DNA of 64,000 nt from Myxococcus fulvus (GTDB lineage Bacteria > Myxococcota > Myxococcia > Myxococcales > Myxococcaceae): NCBI RefSeq assembly GCF_900111765.1, contig NZ_FOIB01000004.1, positions 744,001-808,000 of the forward strand, written 5' to 3'. The translations under genes and the position numbers were made by a program. The notes under the pieces are model-generated. The model saw nothing but the letters and a program-made list of their open reading frames with translations, was not told the origin of the DNA and searched no databases. Positions 53,360 through 61,710 of this stretch are shown piece by piece (position 1 is the first letter of the stretch; each line of letters opens with the position of its first letter).

Positions 53360-54028
53360 ATGGCAGGGCAGGCAAGGCTGACCGGCAAGCAGGGCCAGGA
53401 ACTGGCGGGCTATCTGAGTGAAGCCGCTCCAGCGAAGGGCGCGGTGGTCCTCGTCCACGAGTGGTGGGGCCTCAACGAGCACATCCGAGGCATCGCCGAC
53501 CGGCTCGCGAAGGAGGGCTTCACCGTCTTCGCCACCGACTTGTACGGCGGCCGCACGACGAAGGACGCGCAGGAGGCCGACAAGCTCCTGTCCCAGATGG
53601 ACTGGGGCAAGGCCAGCCAGGCCCTGAAGGACGCCACGGACGCGCTGCGCCAGTGGGGAGGCGCCGGCACCAAGGTCGCCGTGCTGGGCTTCTGCATGGG
53701 CGGCGCGCTGACGCTGCTGGCGGGAGCGAACGACGCGGGGCTCGACGCCGTGGTGCCGTTCTACGGGATTCCGCCGGACAGCGTGGACGTCACCCGCATC
53801 CGCGCGCCCATCCTCGGGCACTTCGCGACGAAGGATGACTGGTGCACACCGGACCGGGTGGACGCGCTGGAGGCGAAGCTGAAGAAGGCGAACGTGCCGG
53901 CGGAGCTCCACCGCTACGACGCGAACCACGCCTTCTTCAACGACACCCGACCGGAGGTCTACTCGCCGGACAACGCACAGCGGGCGTGGACCCGGACGGT
54001 GGACTTCCTCCGCGCGAAGCTCGGCTGA
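53360..54028 (+). CDS. Dienelactone hydrolase family protein
   Basis: A 222-residue cytoplasmic alpha/beta hydrolase. The Cys nucleophile elbow is G-F-C-M-G-G (Cys112); the Asp is in F-A-T-K-D-D-W; the His is in D-A-N-H-A-F-F-N. L-V-H-E-W-W-G-L-N and Y-S-P-D-N-A-Q-R-A-W complete the DLH signature. It would hydrolyse dienelactones or other small lactones/esters. The ATG is preceded by AAGGGG at 8-9 nt. The frame is open upstream to 53045 but without homology. It is divergent from the Gre-like gene. Confidence 0.94.
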   Translation: MAGQARLTGKQGQELAGYLSEAAPAKGAVVLVHEWWGLNEHIRGIADRLAKEGFTVFATDLYGGRTTKDAQEADKLLSQMDWGKASQALKDATDALRQWGGAGTKVAVLGFCMGGALTLLAGANDAGLDAVVPFYGIPPDSVDVTRIRAPILGHFATKDDWCTPDRVDALEAKLKKANVPAELHRYDANHAFFNDTRPEVYSPDNAQRAWTRTVDFLRAKLG

Positions 54029-54060
54029 GCCTCGCGCGAAGGGTGCTCACGACTCCCAGC

Positions 54061-54549
54061 TCAGGTGCCAGGGGTCGCCGGCGCGGCGGGAGCCTGGGGG
54101 GCGGTCTCCGGCGTGGCGGGCGTCGCCGGCTGGGCCTCGGGGGCCTCGGGGGCGGGCGCCTGCTCCGGGGCGGCGGGGGCCTGGGGCGCGAGCTCCGCGG
54201 GGGACTGACCCGAGGGCACGAGCTGCAGGCGGTACTGCGACACACCCTTGGGGAGCACCACCTCCACCAGCGGGTTCTCCTTCAGCAGGTCCGCGTTCGT
54301 CTCCAGCGTCACCAGGCCGTCCGCGTCGCTGACCAGGTTCATGCGCGTACGGCGCTCACCCGCGCGCACCTTGGCGCCCTGCACGGGCTTGCCAGCGCTG
54401 TCCACCACGCGCAGCGCCACCGTCTGGCCCGCGGTGACTTCGGCGGCGTTCGGCGCCACCAGCTCCCGGTAGGTCGGGCGCAGGGCACAGGCGGACAGGA
54501 GGGCGGTGGAGGACAGGACGACGGTCAGCAGGGCTCGACGCAGGCTCAT
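54061..54549 (-). CDS. Small lipoprotein with Pro/Ala-rich tail
   Basis: A 162-residue lipoprotein with lipobox L-L-S-A-C at 16-20 or so. The mature N-terminal part (about 30-105) looks like one Ig-like/carboxypeptidase-regulatory-type domain: V-T-A-G-Q-T-V-A-L-R-V-V-D-S, G-K-P-V-Q-G-A-K-V, L-V-T-L-E-T. The last about 45 residues are repeats of A-P-E/P-A-T/A-P-A. It resembles envelope spacer proteins. It is convergent with the dienelactone hydrolase gene. No strong ribosome site is seen. Role unknown. Confidence 0.78.
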   Translation of the reverse strand: MSLRRALLTVVLSSTALLSACALRPTYRELVAPNAAEVTAGQTVALRVVDSAGKPVQGAKVRAGERRTRMNLVSDADGLVTLETNADLLKENPLVEVVLPKGVSQYRLQLVPSGQSPAELAPQAPAAPEQAPAPEAPEAQPATPATPETAPQAPAAPATPGT

Positions 54550-54803
54550 GGGAATTCCGTACGGACGTGAGGGGACTACCGGGCGCGGCAGCATAGCCGC
54601 AGACGGCGGGCCGCCAAGCCCCACCACGTCCGCCCCTCGGACCCCCAAGGCGGTTTTCCCGGATTTGTTCCCTCGGAAGGAGCCTGGGGCCGCCCAGCCG
54701 GCTCGCCCTCCGGTGGAGTCGGCGGCCCTTCCCGATGCCCGCGGCCGGCCCCACTTGAACAGGAGCCGGGTGCACCGCGCCCGCCGCGAAAGGCACGTAC
54801 CCC

Positions 54804-55379
54804 ATGGAGATGGTCCGCACCGACAAGGACACCTCGCCTCCGCCCTATGCGCACGACGTGCAGCGGGAGTTCCGCTACGAGGAGCTGCCGCCCGGCATCG
54901 GGATGAAGCCCGACCGCATCCACCTCATGCACAACCGCTTCGACGTGAGCGTGGTGACGATGGTCCTCACGAGCCTCGTCGTCTTCTTCGTGCCGCTCTT
55001 CAACGGGCTCATCGGCGGCGTGTTCGGCGGCTTCCATGCGCGCACCTTGAAGCGCGCGCTGGCCGCGGCGGTGGTCAGCTCCATCGCCGTGCCCGCCTTC
55101 CTCGCGGGGCTCTCGTTCTTCGCCGGCAACAACTCGCTGCGCATCTTCTCCGGCCTGGGTTTCGGGGGTTGGACGGCGCTGCATGTCATCGGCACGTTCA
55201 TCGGCGCCGTGACGGGCGCGGCCAGCCGGCCCCTGTTCAGCGAGGACCTCAGCGCAACTCCACTCCGACGAGCAGCCGTCGGTCCGACGTACCCGACCAC
55301 CACGTCGACGGTGCGGGTGAATCCCGACGTGACGGTGGAGCGAGTGAGCCCTCCCAGCGGGCCTGTGCGCGAGGAGTGA
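54804..55379 (+). CDS. Hypothetical membrane protein
   Basis: A 191-residue protein. The N-terminal about 45 residues are hydrophilic. Four hydrophobic segments follow (about 50-70, 72-82, 88-105 and 117-135), including G-G-V-F-G-G-F-H-A-R. The C-terminal about 45 residues are polar. The last 131 nt overlap, tail to tail, the 3' end of the DUF4105-type gene on the other strand. The product is not recognised. The 254-nt gap before it shows no gene and no clear promoter. Confidence 0.72.
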   Translation: MEMVRTDKDTSPPPYAHDVQREFRYEELPPGIGMKPDRIHLMHNRFDVSVVTMVLTSLVVFFVPLFNGLIGGVFGGFHARTLKRALAAAVVSSIAVPAFLAGLSFFAGNNSLRIFSGLGFGGWTALHVIGTFIGAVTGAASRPLFSEDLSATPLRRAAVGPTYPTTTSTVRVNPDVTVERVSPPSGPVREE

Positions 55380-58047
55380 GCAGCACGCCGAAGGGCCCCG
55401 CGCGCCCCAGCCACCACTCCACCTGGAGCCACGCGCCCGCCTCGTGCGTGAGGCGCGCGTCGCCCAGGCGCCAGGTGGGTGCCCAGGCCGCCTCCAGGCG
55501 CACCGCGTTGGCGCCGGAGCCCGGCAGCCCCGTGCGGTGGGTCAGCGAGAAGCGAGGCCCCGCCGCCGGCGCGAGGGACGTCTGGCTCCAGTGCATCCGC
55601 GCGAGCCCGCCCACGCCCACCGCCGTGAAGCGCGAGAAGCGCGCCGCCTCGTCGATGACCACCAGCGCCTCGGCCTGCACGGTGGCGCGGTAGGGCTCCG
55701 CGCGCGCCGTGTCCGTGGCGACGCGCGCCTCCGCGCCCCAGCCCAGCGAGTCCCACGCGGAGCCACGCAACGCGAGCGGCTCTCGCTGCAGGGTGCGGTA
55801 GCCCACCAGCGTCATGTCCGTGGACACCACGCGCGGCGGTCCCCAGCGCGGCTCCAGGGACAGCTCGCCGTCGAGGACGCGCAGCTCGCTGCTCGCCTGG
55901 AAGCCGTGCTGGCGCGCGTCTCCCAGCGCCTCCGCGAGGCCCGCGGTGCGCACGCTGACCAGGGGACGCACGGCGCCCGTGTCGGGGAAGCCCACGCCCA
56001 CGCTCACCACCGTGCGCGCCGCGCCCGACTCGCGCAGCGCCGAGGCCGCCCAGCGCGTCTCGTCCGCCACCTTGCGACGACGGTCCTCGCCGAGGAAGGC
56101 GACCGCGTCCACGTCCGCGAACACACCGTCGTTGAGCGCGCCCTGCGCGTCGGTGGCGCGGATGAAGGTGGCCTCGGTGCGCTCGGCGCGAACGAGGATT
56201 TTCAGCTCCTCGGGCGTCGGCGGACGACGGGGTGCGGTGGCCAGGGCCTGTTGCAGCAGCGCCGTGCGGTCCAGCACCGCGAGCTTGCGCTGGAGCGCGT
56301 CCTCTCGCTCGAAGACCCGCTGGCGCTCGCGAATCCCCGCCTCGGCCGAGCCGGCCACGGGCGTCTTCAGGGCCAGCAGTCGCTGACGCTCGATTCGCAG
56401 TCGCTCGCCGTCCATGCGGTCCACCGCCGCGCGCTCGACCCGCACCGCGTGGGCCACGTAGGCGTGGAGCGTCTGGCGCACGGTGGCGCGCGCGGAGGGG
56501 GTCGCGGTGTCGAGCACCGCCGTCACGACTCGAGGCAGCGCGGCGTAGGCCTCACCCCGGACCTCGGGCTCGCGGGACTGCAGCTGCGCGTGGAGGGACA
56601 GGAGCTGTGACAGGGGTCGCGCGTCCACGTGTCCGGAGAGCGATTCCAGGGCCTCGCGGCGCGTCTTGTCCGCTCTCGCGGCGCGCTCTCCCGTGGACTC
56701 GAAGGCGTCCGGGATGAGCTCCAGGAGTGGGCCCGCGGGGCCTGCCTTGCCCAGGACCTCCAGCTTCGCGAGCACGTCCAGCGTGGCCGAGGGCAGGACC
56801 CACATGAGTCCGGGCGGGCGCACCTGACGGTCGTTCTCCAGGACACCGTTGAGCAGGAAGAGCAGCGCGCTCGCGCAGTTGTCGGTGAAGAAGTAGTAGC
56901 CCATGTACCCGCGACGCTCGAGCTCCCAGATGCGTTCGAGCATCCGCGTCTCCTCGCCGTGCGTCAGGCGCAGGCGGAAGCGGCGGATGGTGCGCTGCTC
57001 GAGCTCCAGCGACTCGTGCGCGAGGTCGCCCAACGTCCCGGTGAGGAAGACGGTGTCGTAGCTCCCCGTCATCCCCTTCACCACGTAGCTCAGGCCCTTG
57101 GGCTCCATGCCGGTGAGCGCCACGAGTTGCACCACACGCTCGAAGGAGGGGCCGCGTACCTGGGCGCCCTCGCGCCACACCGGACGCAGGAGGAGATGTC
57201 CGAAGAGGGACTCGGGCTGTCGCCCCGTGGCGGCGACCATGAGCACCTCGAGGTGGGAGAGCAGGTCGCGCTCGGCCCAGGCATCGAAGGCGGGGCAGGG
57301 TGCTCGTGCGGACCCGGTGCCCAGGCCCGAGGACTCCAGCAGCTCCGTCAGCGCGCGCGTCTTGGAGAACTCCTGGCAGCGCACCTGTTCGTCCACGGAC
57401 AGCGCGTCCCCGCGCAGCGACTCCACGGGGACGAACAGCTCCTCGGCGAACGTCACCAGGTCCAGGGCCGCGCTGTGCTGACCTCGCTCTCGGCTGAAGG
57501 CGCCCGCGTAGTGCAGGCGCGCTTGCTCCTTCCAGACCAGGGGACGCTCGAAGGGCTTCATCCACCCGGACAAGCGACGCCACCGTGTCTGCCGACTCCA
57601 GGCGAAGACGTCCTCCCACCGCTGCGTCACCGCGTGCACCACCGCGCGACGGCGCCACAGTCGCTCGGCTTCCTCGTCCTTCAGTCGGGAGAGGCGCAGC
57701 GTGGCGCGACGGTCCTTCGACGGTGCGTACTGATAGAGATGGAAGCGCGCGTGCCCTTCGGACCAGTCGGGGCGTGTCTCCGTTCCGTCTCCCAGGCCCA
57801 GGGGCGCGGACTCGGCATGGAGCACCAGCTCCAGCGGGCCGCCCGGGAAGCGGCGCATCGCGGGAGGCAGGGACTGGAGTCCCGCCTCCACCTCACGCAC
57901 GAGCACGGCGTCGCGTGCCGCGGCGTCTCGCAGCACCAGCCCCACGCGGGACAGGGCGTGGACGCGGGCCGCTAGCGAGTCCTCGTCCGCTCGGGCCCAC
58001 GCGGGCAACGCGAGGAGCACCACGAGCCACACCCCGTGGCGGCTCAC
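55249..58047 (-). CDS. DUF4105 (Lnb N-terminal-like) protein with C-terminal barrel
   Basis: A 932-residue exported protein with signal peptide ending A-R-A-D (about 1-21). Mid-protein (about 240-440) lies a DUF4105/Lnb-N-like region with W-A-E-R-D-L-L-S-H-L-E-V-L, S-L-F-G-H-L-L-L, S-Y-V-V-K-G-M-T-G-S-Y and the F-F-T-D-N-C-A-S dyad that gives this family its papain-like Cys. A helical stretch (about 480-620) and a long beta-rich C-terminus (about 640-932, ending V-G-V-E-L-R) that could be an outer-membrane barrel follow. Start is GTG 58047, overlapping the upstream lipoprotein stop (GTGA); GTG 58050 is equally possible, and GGAGGT is suitably placed. Confidence 0.85.
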   Translation of the reverse strand: MSRHGVWLVVLLALPAWARADEDSLAARVHALSRVGLVLRDAAARDAVLVREVEAGLQSLPPAMRRFPGGPLELVLHAESAPLGLGDGTETRPDWSEGHARFHLYQYAPSKDRRATLRLSRLKDEEAERLWRRRAVVHAVTQRWEDVFAWSRQTRWRRLSGWMKPFERPLVWKEQARLHYAGAFSRERGQHSAALDLVTFAEELFVPVESLRGDALSVDEQVRCQEFSKTRALTELLESSGLGTGSARAPCPAFDAWAERDLLSHLEVLMVAATGRQPESLFGHLLLRPVWREGAQVRGPSFERVVQLVALTGMEPKGLSYVVKGMTGSYDTVFLTGTLGDLAHESLELEQRTIRRFRLRLTHGEETRMLERIWELERRGYMGYYFFTDNCASALLFLLNGVLENDRQVRPPGLMWVLPSATLDVLAKLEVLGKAGPAGPLLELIPDAFESTGERAARADKTRREALESLSGHVDARPLSQLLSLHAQLQSREPEVRGEAYAALPRVVTAVLDTATPSARATVRQTLHAYVAHAVRVERAAVDRMDGERLRIERQRLLALKTPVAGSAEAGIRERQRVFEREDALQRKLAVLDRTALLQQALATAPRRPPTPEELKILVRAERTEATFIRATDAQGALNDGVFADVDAVAFLGEDRRRKVADETRWAASALRESGAARTVVSVGVGFPDTGAVRPLVSVRTAGLAEALGDARQHGFQASSELRVLDGELSLEPRWGPPRVVSTDMTLVGYRTLQREPLALRGSAWDSLGWGAEARVATDTARAEPYRATVQAEALVVIDEAARFSRFTAVGVGGLARMHWSQTSLAPAAGPRFSLTHRTGLPGSGANAVRLEAAWAPTWRLGDARLTHEAGAWLQVEWWLGRAGPFGVLLTPRAQARWEGSLAPPSRRDSPAPSTWWSGTSDRRLLVGVELR

Positions 58048-58865
58048 CACACCACCTCCGCGGCCACCTCCTCCCCATGCACCGCGAGGAACGCGCGCCG
58101 GTCCTCATCGAGCCTCGGGTCCGTTCGCGCCAGCTCTCCCACCCGCGCCAGCCACGCCAGCGCGCGCTCGGCCGTGAGCGTCCGCGTGTCCGCCATCGCC
58201 AGCAGCTCACGCCGGTTCGCGCGCAAGAGCCTGCCGAACGTCGGCAGGTTCTCCCGGCGGATGCTCGCCGCCGCGGCCAGGTCCTCCACCGTGGGCCCCG
58301 CGCCCAGCGCCAGGTCCTCGCGCAGCTGGTGCGTCCTCGACTGCAGATACACCTGCGCCGCGCGCCCCACCTCCTCGGGAGGAGGCCCCTTGCGACGCTC
58401 CGCCGCCGCCACGACGCGCCAGATGACCACGCCCAACCCAATCACCGTGGCCGCCACCGTCGTCGCCGACACCACGCGCCCATCCTTGTTGTCACTGTTG
58501 CTCGTCTCCGAGCGCGACTGCTTCCCCTCCCCACCGCTCTCCGACTCGCTCGTCCCCGTCTCGCTGCGGTCGCTGGAGCGCGACTCGCTGGAGCCACCCT
58601 CCTCCGAGCTGTGCGAGGTCCGCTCGCTCGAGTCCCCCGACTCATTCGACGAATCCCCGGACCCGTTCGACGAATCCCCCGAACCATTCGACGAGTCCCC
58701 AGAGCCGTTCGACGAGTCCCCCGAGCCCGAGCCGGAACCCGAACCATCCGACGAACCCTCCGACGCGCTCATCCCACCGTTCCCCATCGCCCCGGGCGTC
58801 CTGCACCCCGTCACCGCCAACAACACCACCATTCCCAACGCACTCGCAGAGCTCTTGGTCGTCAT
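58044..58865 (-). CDS. Ser/Gly-rich repeat lipoprotein with membrane helix
   Basis: A 273-residue lipoprotein. The signal ends A-V-T-G-C (Cys21). About residues 35-120 are low complexity Ser/Gly/Asp/Glu, including G-S-G-D-S-S-N repeats. A hydrophobic helix at about 135-155 is followed by a basic stretch, then a helical domain of about 110 residues with no known motif. ATG 58865 is chosen because GGAGGG lies 8 nt upstream. The stop overlaps the DUF4105 gene by 4 nt (GTGA), so the two are made together; a flexible anchor or partner for the enzyme is likely. Confidence 0.82.
   Translation of the reverse strand: MTTKSSASALGMVVLLAVTGCRTPGAMGNGGMSASEGSSDGSGSGSGSGDSSNGSGDSSNGSGDSSNGSGDSSNESGDSSERTSHSSEEGGSSESRSSDRSETGTSESESGGEGKQSRSETSNSDNKDGRVVSATTVAATVIGLGVVIWRVVAAAERRKGPPPEEVGRAAQVYLQSRTHQLREDLALGAGPTVEDLAAAASIRRENLPTFGRLLRANRRELLAMADTRTLTAERALAWLARVGELARTDPRLDEDRRAFLAVHGEEVAAEVVW
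58645..58728 (-). repeat. Four tandem 21-bp units
   Basis: Four consecutive 21-bp units (58645-58665, 58666-58686, 58687-58707, 58708-58728) encode the G-S-G-D-S-S-N-type repeats of the lipoprotein gene. Unit number may vary between strains, as for other in-frame short repeats. Confidence 0.85.
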
Positions 58866-59272
58866 TCCAGACACCCTCCCTGATGAATGAGCATTCGTTC
58901 GACGTGAAAGCATGACGAGACGACACCGTGCAATTTCACGGAAGGAATTCATTTCCATGAATCAGTTAGCCAGTGACGTGCCGAGCCTGGAACACATGAT
59001 GTTTCGCGGCCTTGGGAGGCCAGGACAGGCTCCAGGCGCGAAGCGGGCGTCCCAGGAAGTGCGTCGGGCGCTACGCGGTGGGGAGGTGCGGGGTTCAAGG
59101 GCAACGCGCCGGGCATCGACTTTCGACCCCGGCGCGCGCTCACATGAAACCTACCGCGAAAGGCCCTCCCCCCCGGTGGGCCTGCCCCTCATTGTCTCTT
59201 CGAGCGCAAGAGGAATACCATGCGGGGAACCCCTGATGTCGGATTCCACCCGGACATCTCAGACTCCAGGGC
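58866..59272. promoter_or_regulatory. Divergent intergenic region between lipoprotein and luxR genes
   Basis: A 407-nt region. It contains a perfect inverted repeat ATTCAT-TTCC-ATGAAT (58947-58962) in an AT-richer stretch, a reasonable operator candidate. A plus-strand frame from 58912 to 59325 would use GGAAGG before an ATG at 58957, but its content lacks coding character. I see no other gene here. Confidence 0.45.
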
Positions 59273-60487
59273 ATGTCGCAGCTCAATGCTCAACAGCTCA
59301 CAACTTCCACGTCTGGGTGGGATAGTGGGAGCCACTCATTGGCATCGTATACTCAGGATACCTTGATTCGTTTGAATTCCGAGGAACAGCGTATCCTGGC
59401 GGACCTGGAGGCCCTGCTCGTCGAAGCGGAGCCGGGGTCTGAGTCCCTGCCCATGGTCCTGGAGGCATTGCGCGACACGCTCAAGGCGGAGCGCGCGGTG
59501 GCCTACGGCGTGGATGTGGGACCTGACCGCTACCACGTCAGCTACTCCCACAGCTCGGGTTTCCCGCAGCCGACGGAGGCGGTCTTCGACGCGCTGGAGA
59601 CCTTCCTGTCGGACCGGGAGAGTCTTTGGGGATGGTATGACCCCGCACGTCCCGCGCCCGCACAGCGCAACCGGGCGCTGCACTTCCGCTCGCTCCAGGA
59701 GTCCGAGGCGCGGCAGATGCCCTTGCATGACCTGCCCGCGTATGAGGTGGGGCGGCGTCTGGGATTGAGCGAGGCGGAGCTGGAGGCGCAGCGAGACCGC
59801 GTCAACGTGCGCTCCGGCGCGGTGTATCGCCAGCTCGGCATGGAGCGCATGGCCTTCCTGCGCACGCTGGTGTGCGAGGGCCCCGCGCTCCTGGGCTGGA
59901 TGGGATTGATGCGCGAGGAGCCCTTCACCGAGCGCGAGCAGCGCGTGCTCCAGGCGCTGACGCCCGCGCTGCAGCGGCGGCTGACGATGGAGACGCGGCT
60001 GCGCGAGTCGGGGCTGATGTCCACCGCGCTGGAGGTGGCGATGGAGGCCCTCGGGCGCGCCGCCTGGGTGGTCAGCCGCAGCGGCCGCGTGGTGCACGCC
60101 AACAGCGCGGGTCGGGTGTGGCTGGACCGTGGGGAGCCGGAGCTGATGGAGCAGCTGCGCCGGGGCGCGCAGGGGGTGCCGTGTTCGGGCCCGCTGACGC
60201 TCACGCCGCTGCGCACCCCCGGGCTGCCTCCGCACTACCTGGCCATCGACACGGGCACGGCCTCGAGCGCCGCGGCGCGGGTGCAGGCCCTGGCCGCGCG
60301 CTGGTCGCTCACCGCGCGCGAGTCGGAGGTGCTCACGCACATCGTCCAGGGCGAGACGAACAAGTCCATCGCCGGCAGGCTGGGCTGCGCCGAGCGCACC
60401 GTCGAGGTCCACGTCACGCACCTGCTCGCCAAGGCCCACGTGGAGAGCCGCTCGGCCCTCATCGCGCGCTTCTTCCAGACGTCCTGA
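59273..60487 (+). CDS. LuxR-family transcriptional regulator
   Basis: A 404-residue cytoplasmic regulator. The C-terminal about 60 residues are the LuxR/FixJ DNA-binding domain: L-T-A-R-E-S-E-V-L, N-K-S-I-A-G-R-L-G-C, E-R-T-V-E-V-H-V-T-H-L-L. The upstream region (about 60-230) is GAF-like, and about 250-330 could be a PAS-like sensor (V-V-S-R-S-G-R-V-V-H-A-N). No receiver is present, so the input is probably a ligand or partner. The start is the first ATG; AGGG nearby is a weak ribosome site. Confidence 0.85.
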   Translation: MSQLNAQQLTTSTSGWDSGSHSLASYTQDTLIRLNSEEQRILADLEALLVEAEPGSESLPMVLEALRDTLKAERAVAYGVDVGPDRYHVSYSHSSGFPQPTEAVFDALETFLSDRESLWGWYDPARPAPAQRNRALHFRSLQESEARQMPLHDLPAYEVGRRLGLSEAELEAQRDRVNVRSGAVYRQLGMERMAFLRTLVCEGPALLGWMGLMREEPFTEREQRVLQALTPALQRRLTMETRLRESGLMSTALEVAMEALGRAAWVVSRSGRVVHANSAGRVWLDRGEPELMEQLRRGAQGVPCSGPLTLTPLRTPGLPPHYLAIDTGTASSAAARVQALAARWSLTARESEVLTHIVQGETNKSIAGRLGCAERTVEVHVTHLLAKAHVESRSALIARFFQTS

Positions 60488-60521
60488 TGACGCGCGCGCC
60501 CGCCCGGGCCCCGCGTCTAGA

Positions 60522-61700
60522 ATGGGTGGAGTGAACGACTCCTCGGCCCTCCGCCTCCAGGCCGCCCGCGCCCGCGCTCGACACGCGCTGGGCTCGGGCC
60601 CCTTCTCCGCCCCACCTGATGGTGTCCCCCGGCGTCGCCGCCTCGTGATGGGGGACCCGCAGGCGGACTTCGACAAGGTGCTGGGCATCCTCGACCACCA
60701 CGGCCTGTTGAACGCGGAGGGCTGGCTCCTGCCCGAGGTCCAGCTCGTCTCGGTGGGAGACCACTTCGACTGGGGTCCGCCCGAGGAGCGTCAGCGCGCC
60801 GCGGACAGCGCGCTGGCCCTGGTGGCGTGGCTCTCCGCGCACCCGGCGGACCAGGTCACCCTGCTGCTCGGCAACCACGATTTGGGCCGCGTGGGCGAGC
60901 TGGCGGGCTTCGACGCGGCGAGCTTCGCCACCGCGCAAGCGGAGGCGGACCGCGTCTACCAGAAGGGCCACACGGACGAGGCCGGCGAGAAGGCCTTCCT
61001 GGAGCGCTGGCCCCAGGTGCCCACCGCGGAGCTGGTGGCGCGTGACTTCAGCAACTTCCGTGAGCCACAGCGCACGTGGGTGGAGTTCCTCCTGCGCGCG
61101 CGGCGCTTCCGGACCGCCCACGCCGCGGGCCCCGGGCTCGTCGTGCTCCACGCGGGCGTCACGCGGGAGGACCTGGACCTGGTGGGGCTTTCCCCCGAGC
61201 GGCACGCGGACGCGGACGCGGTGGCTCGCGCGCTCAACGGCGCGGTGGATGACGCGGTGGCTCGGTGGAAGGACGGACCGCTGGAGGTGCCCCACCTGCA
61301 CCAGCCGGGCGACGCCGCGCGGGGTGAGGGCACGGGCATCTTCTACCACCGCCCCAGCCTGAAGCCCGACGACGCCGAGCGCACCCGACAGACGCCGCGC
61401 CGACGCTTCGACCCGAGGCGACTGCCCGCGGGGCTCACCCAGGTGGTGGGCCACACGCGTGACAAGCGGGTGCTGGAGTTGATGGGCGTCACGAACCTGA
61501 TGCCGCGCGACGGCGTGGTGCGAAATCTGGTGACGGATGGGGTTCGGGTGGACTGCGCACACGGCGCGCCGCCGCCACCGCGAGACACCCAGGCGGCGCT
61601 GGTCTTCGTCGACGGAGGCATGAGCCACTGCCCCGTCGAGTCCTACGAGCTGTTCGACCTGGACACGCGCGCCGCCGCCGCTCGGACGACGGCGCGCTGA
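60522..61700 (+). CDS. Metallophosphoesterase
   Basis: A 392-residue calcineurin-like phosphoesterase. Metal-binding motifs in order: G-D-P-Q-A-D, G-D-H-F-D-W-G, G-N-H-D, V-L-H-A-G-V, and G-H-T (V-V-G-H-T-R-D-K). This is the GDxH-type order of the superfamily, as in PrpA/ApaH-like serine/threonine or nucleotide phosphatases; the substrate is unknown. It has no signal peptide. ATG 60522 is used; GTG 60531 is possible. It is 34 nt after the LuxR gene on the same strand. Confidence 0.9.
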   Translation: MGGVNDSSALRLQAARARARHALGSGPFSAPPDGVPRRRRLVMGDPQADFDKVLGILDHHGLLNAEGWLLPEVQLVSVGDHFDWGPPEERQRAADSALALVAWLSAHPADQVTLLLGNHDLGRVGELAGFDAASFATAQAEADRVYQKGHTDEAGEKAFLERWPQVPTAELVARDFSNFREPQRTWVEFLLRARRFRTAHAAGPGLVVLHAGVTREDLDLVGLSPERHADADAVARALNGAVDDAVARWKDGPLEVPHLHQPGDAARGEGTGIFYHRPSLKPDDAERTRQTPRRRFDPRRLPAGLTQVVGHTRDKRVLELMGVTNLMPRDGVVRNLVTDGVRVDCAHGAPPPPRDTQAALVFVDGGMSHCPVESYELFDLDTRAAAARTTAR

Positions 61701-61710
61701 ACCACGCGGG

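Noticed and set aside
58036..58890. Plus-strand frame with F-D-E-S-P-E-P repeats
   Set aside because: It is the antisense reading of the 21-bp units; the minus frame has a ribosome site, lipobox and coupled neighbour, while this has none.
58912..59325. Possible small plus-strand gene before luxR with GGAAGG near an ATG
   Set aside because: Composition is unlike coding sequence here and it overlaps the luxR start; kept as intergenic.
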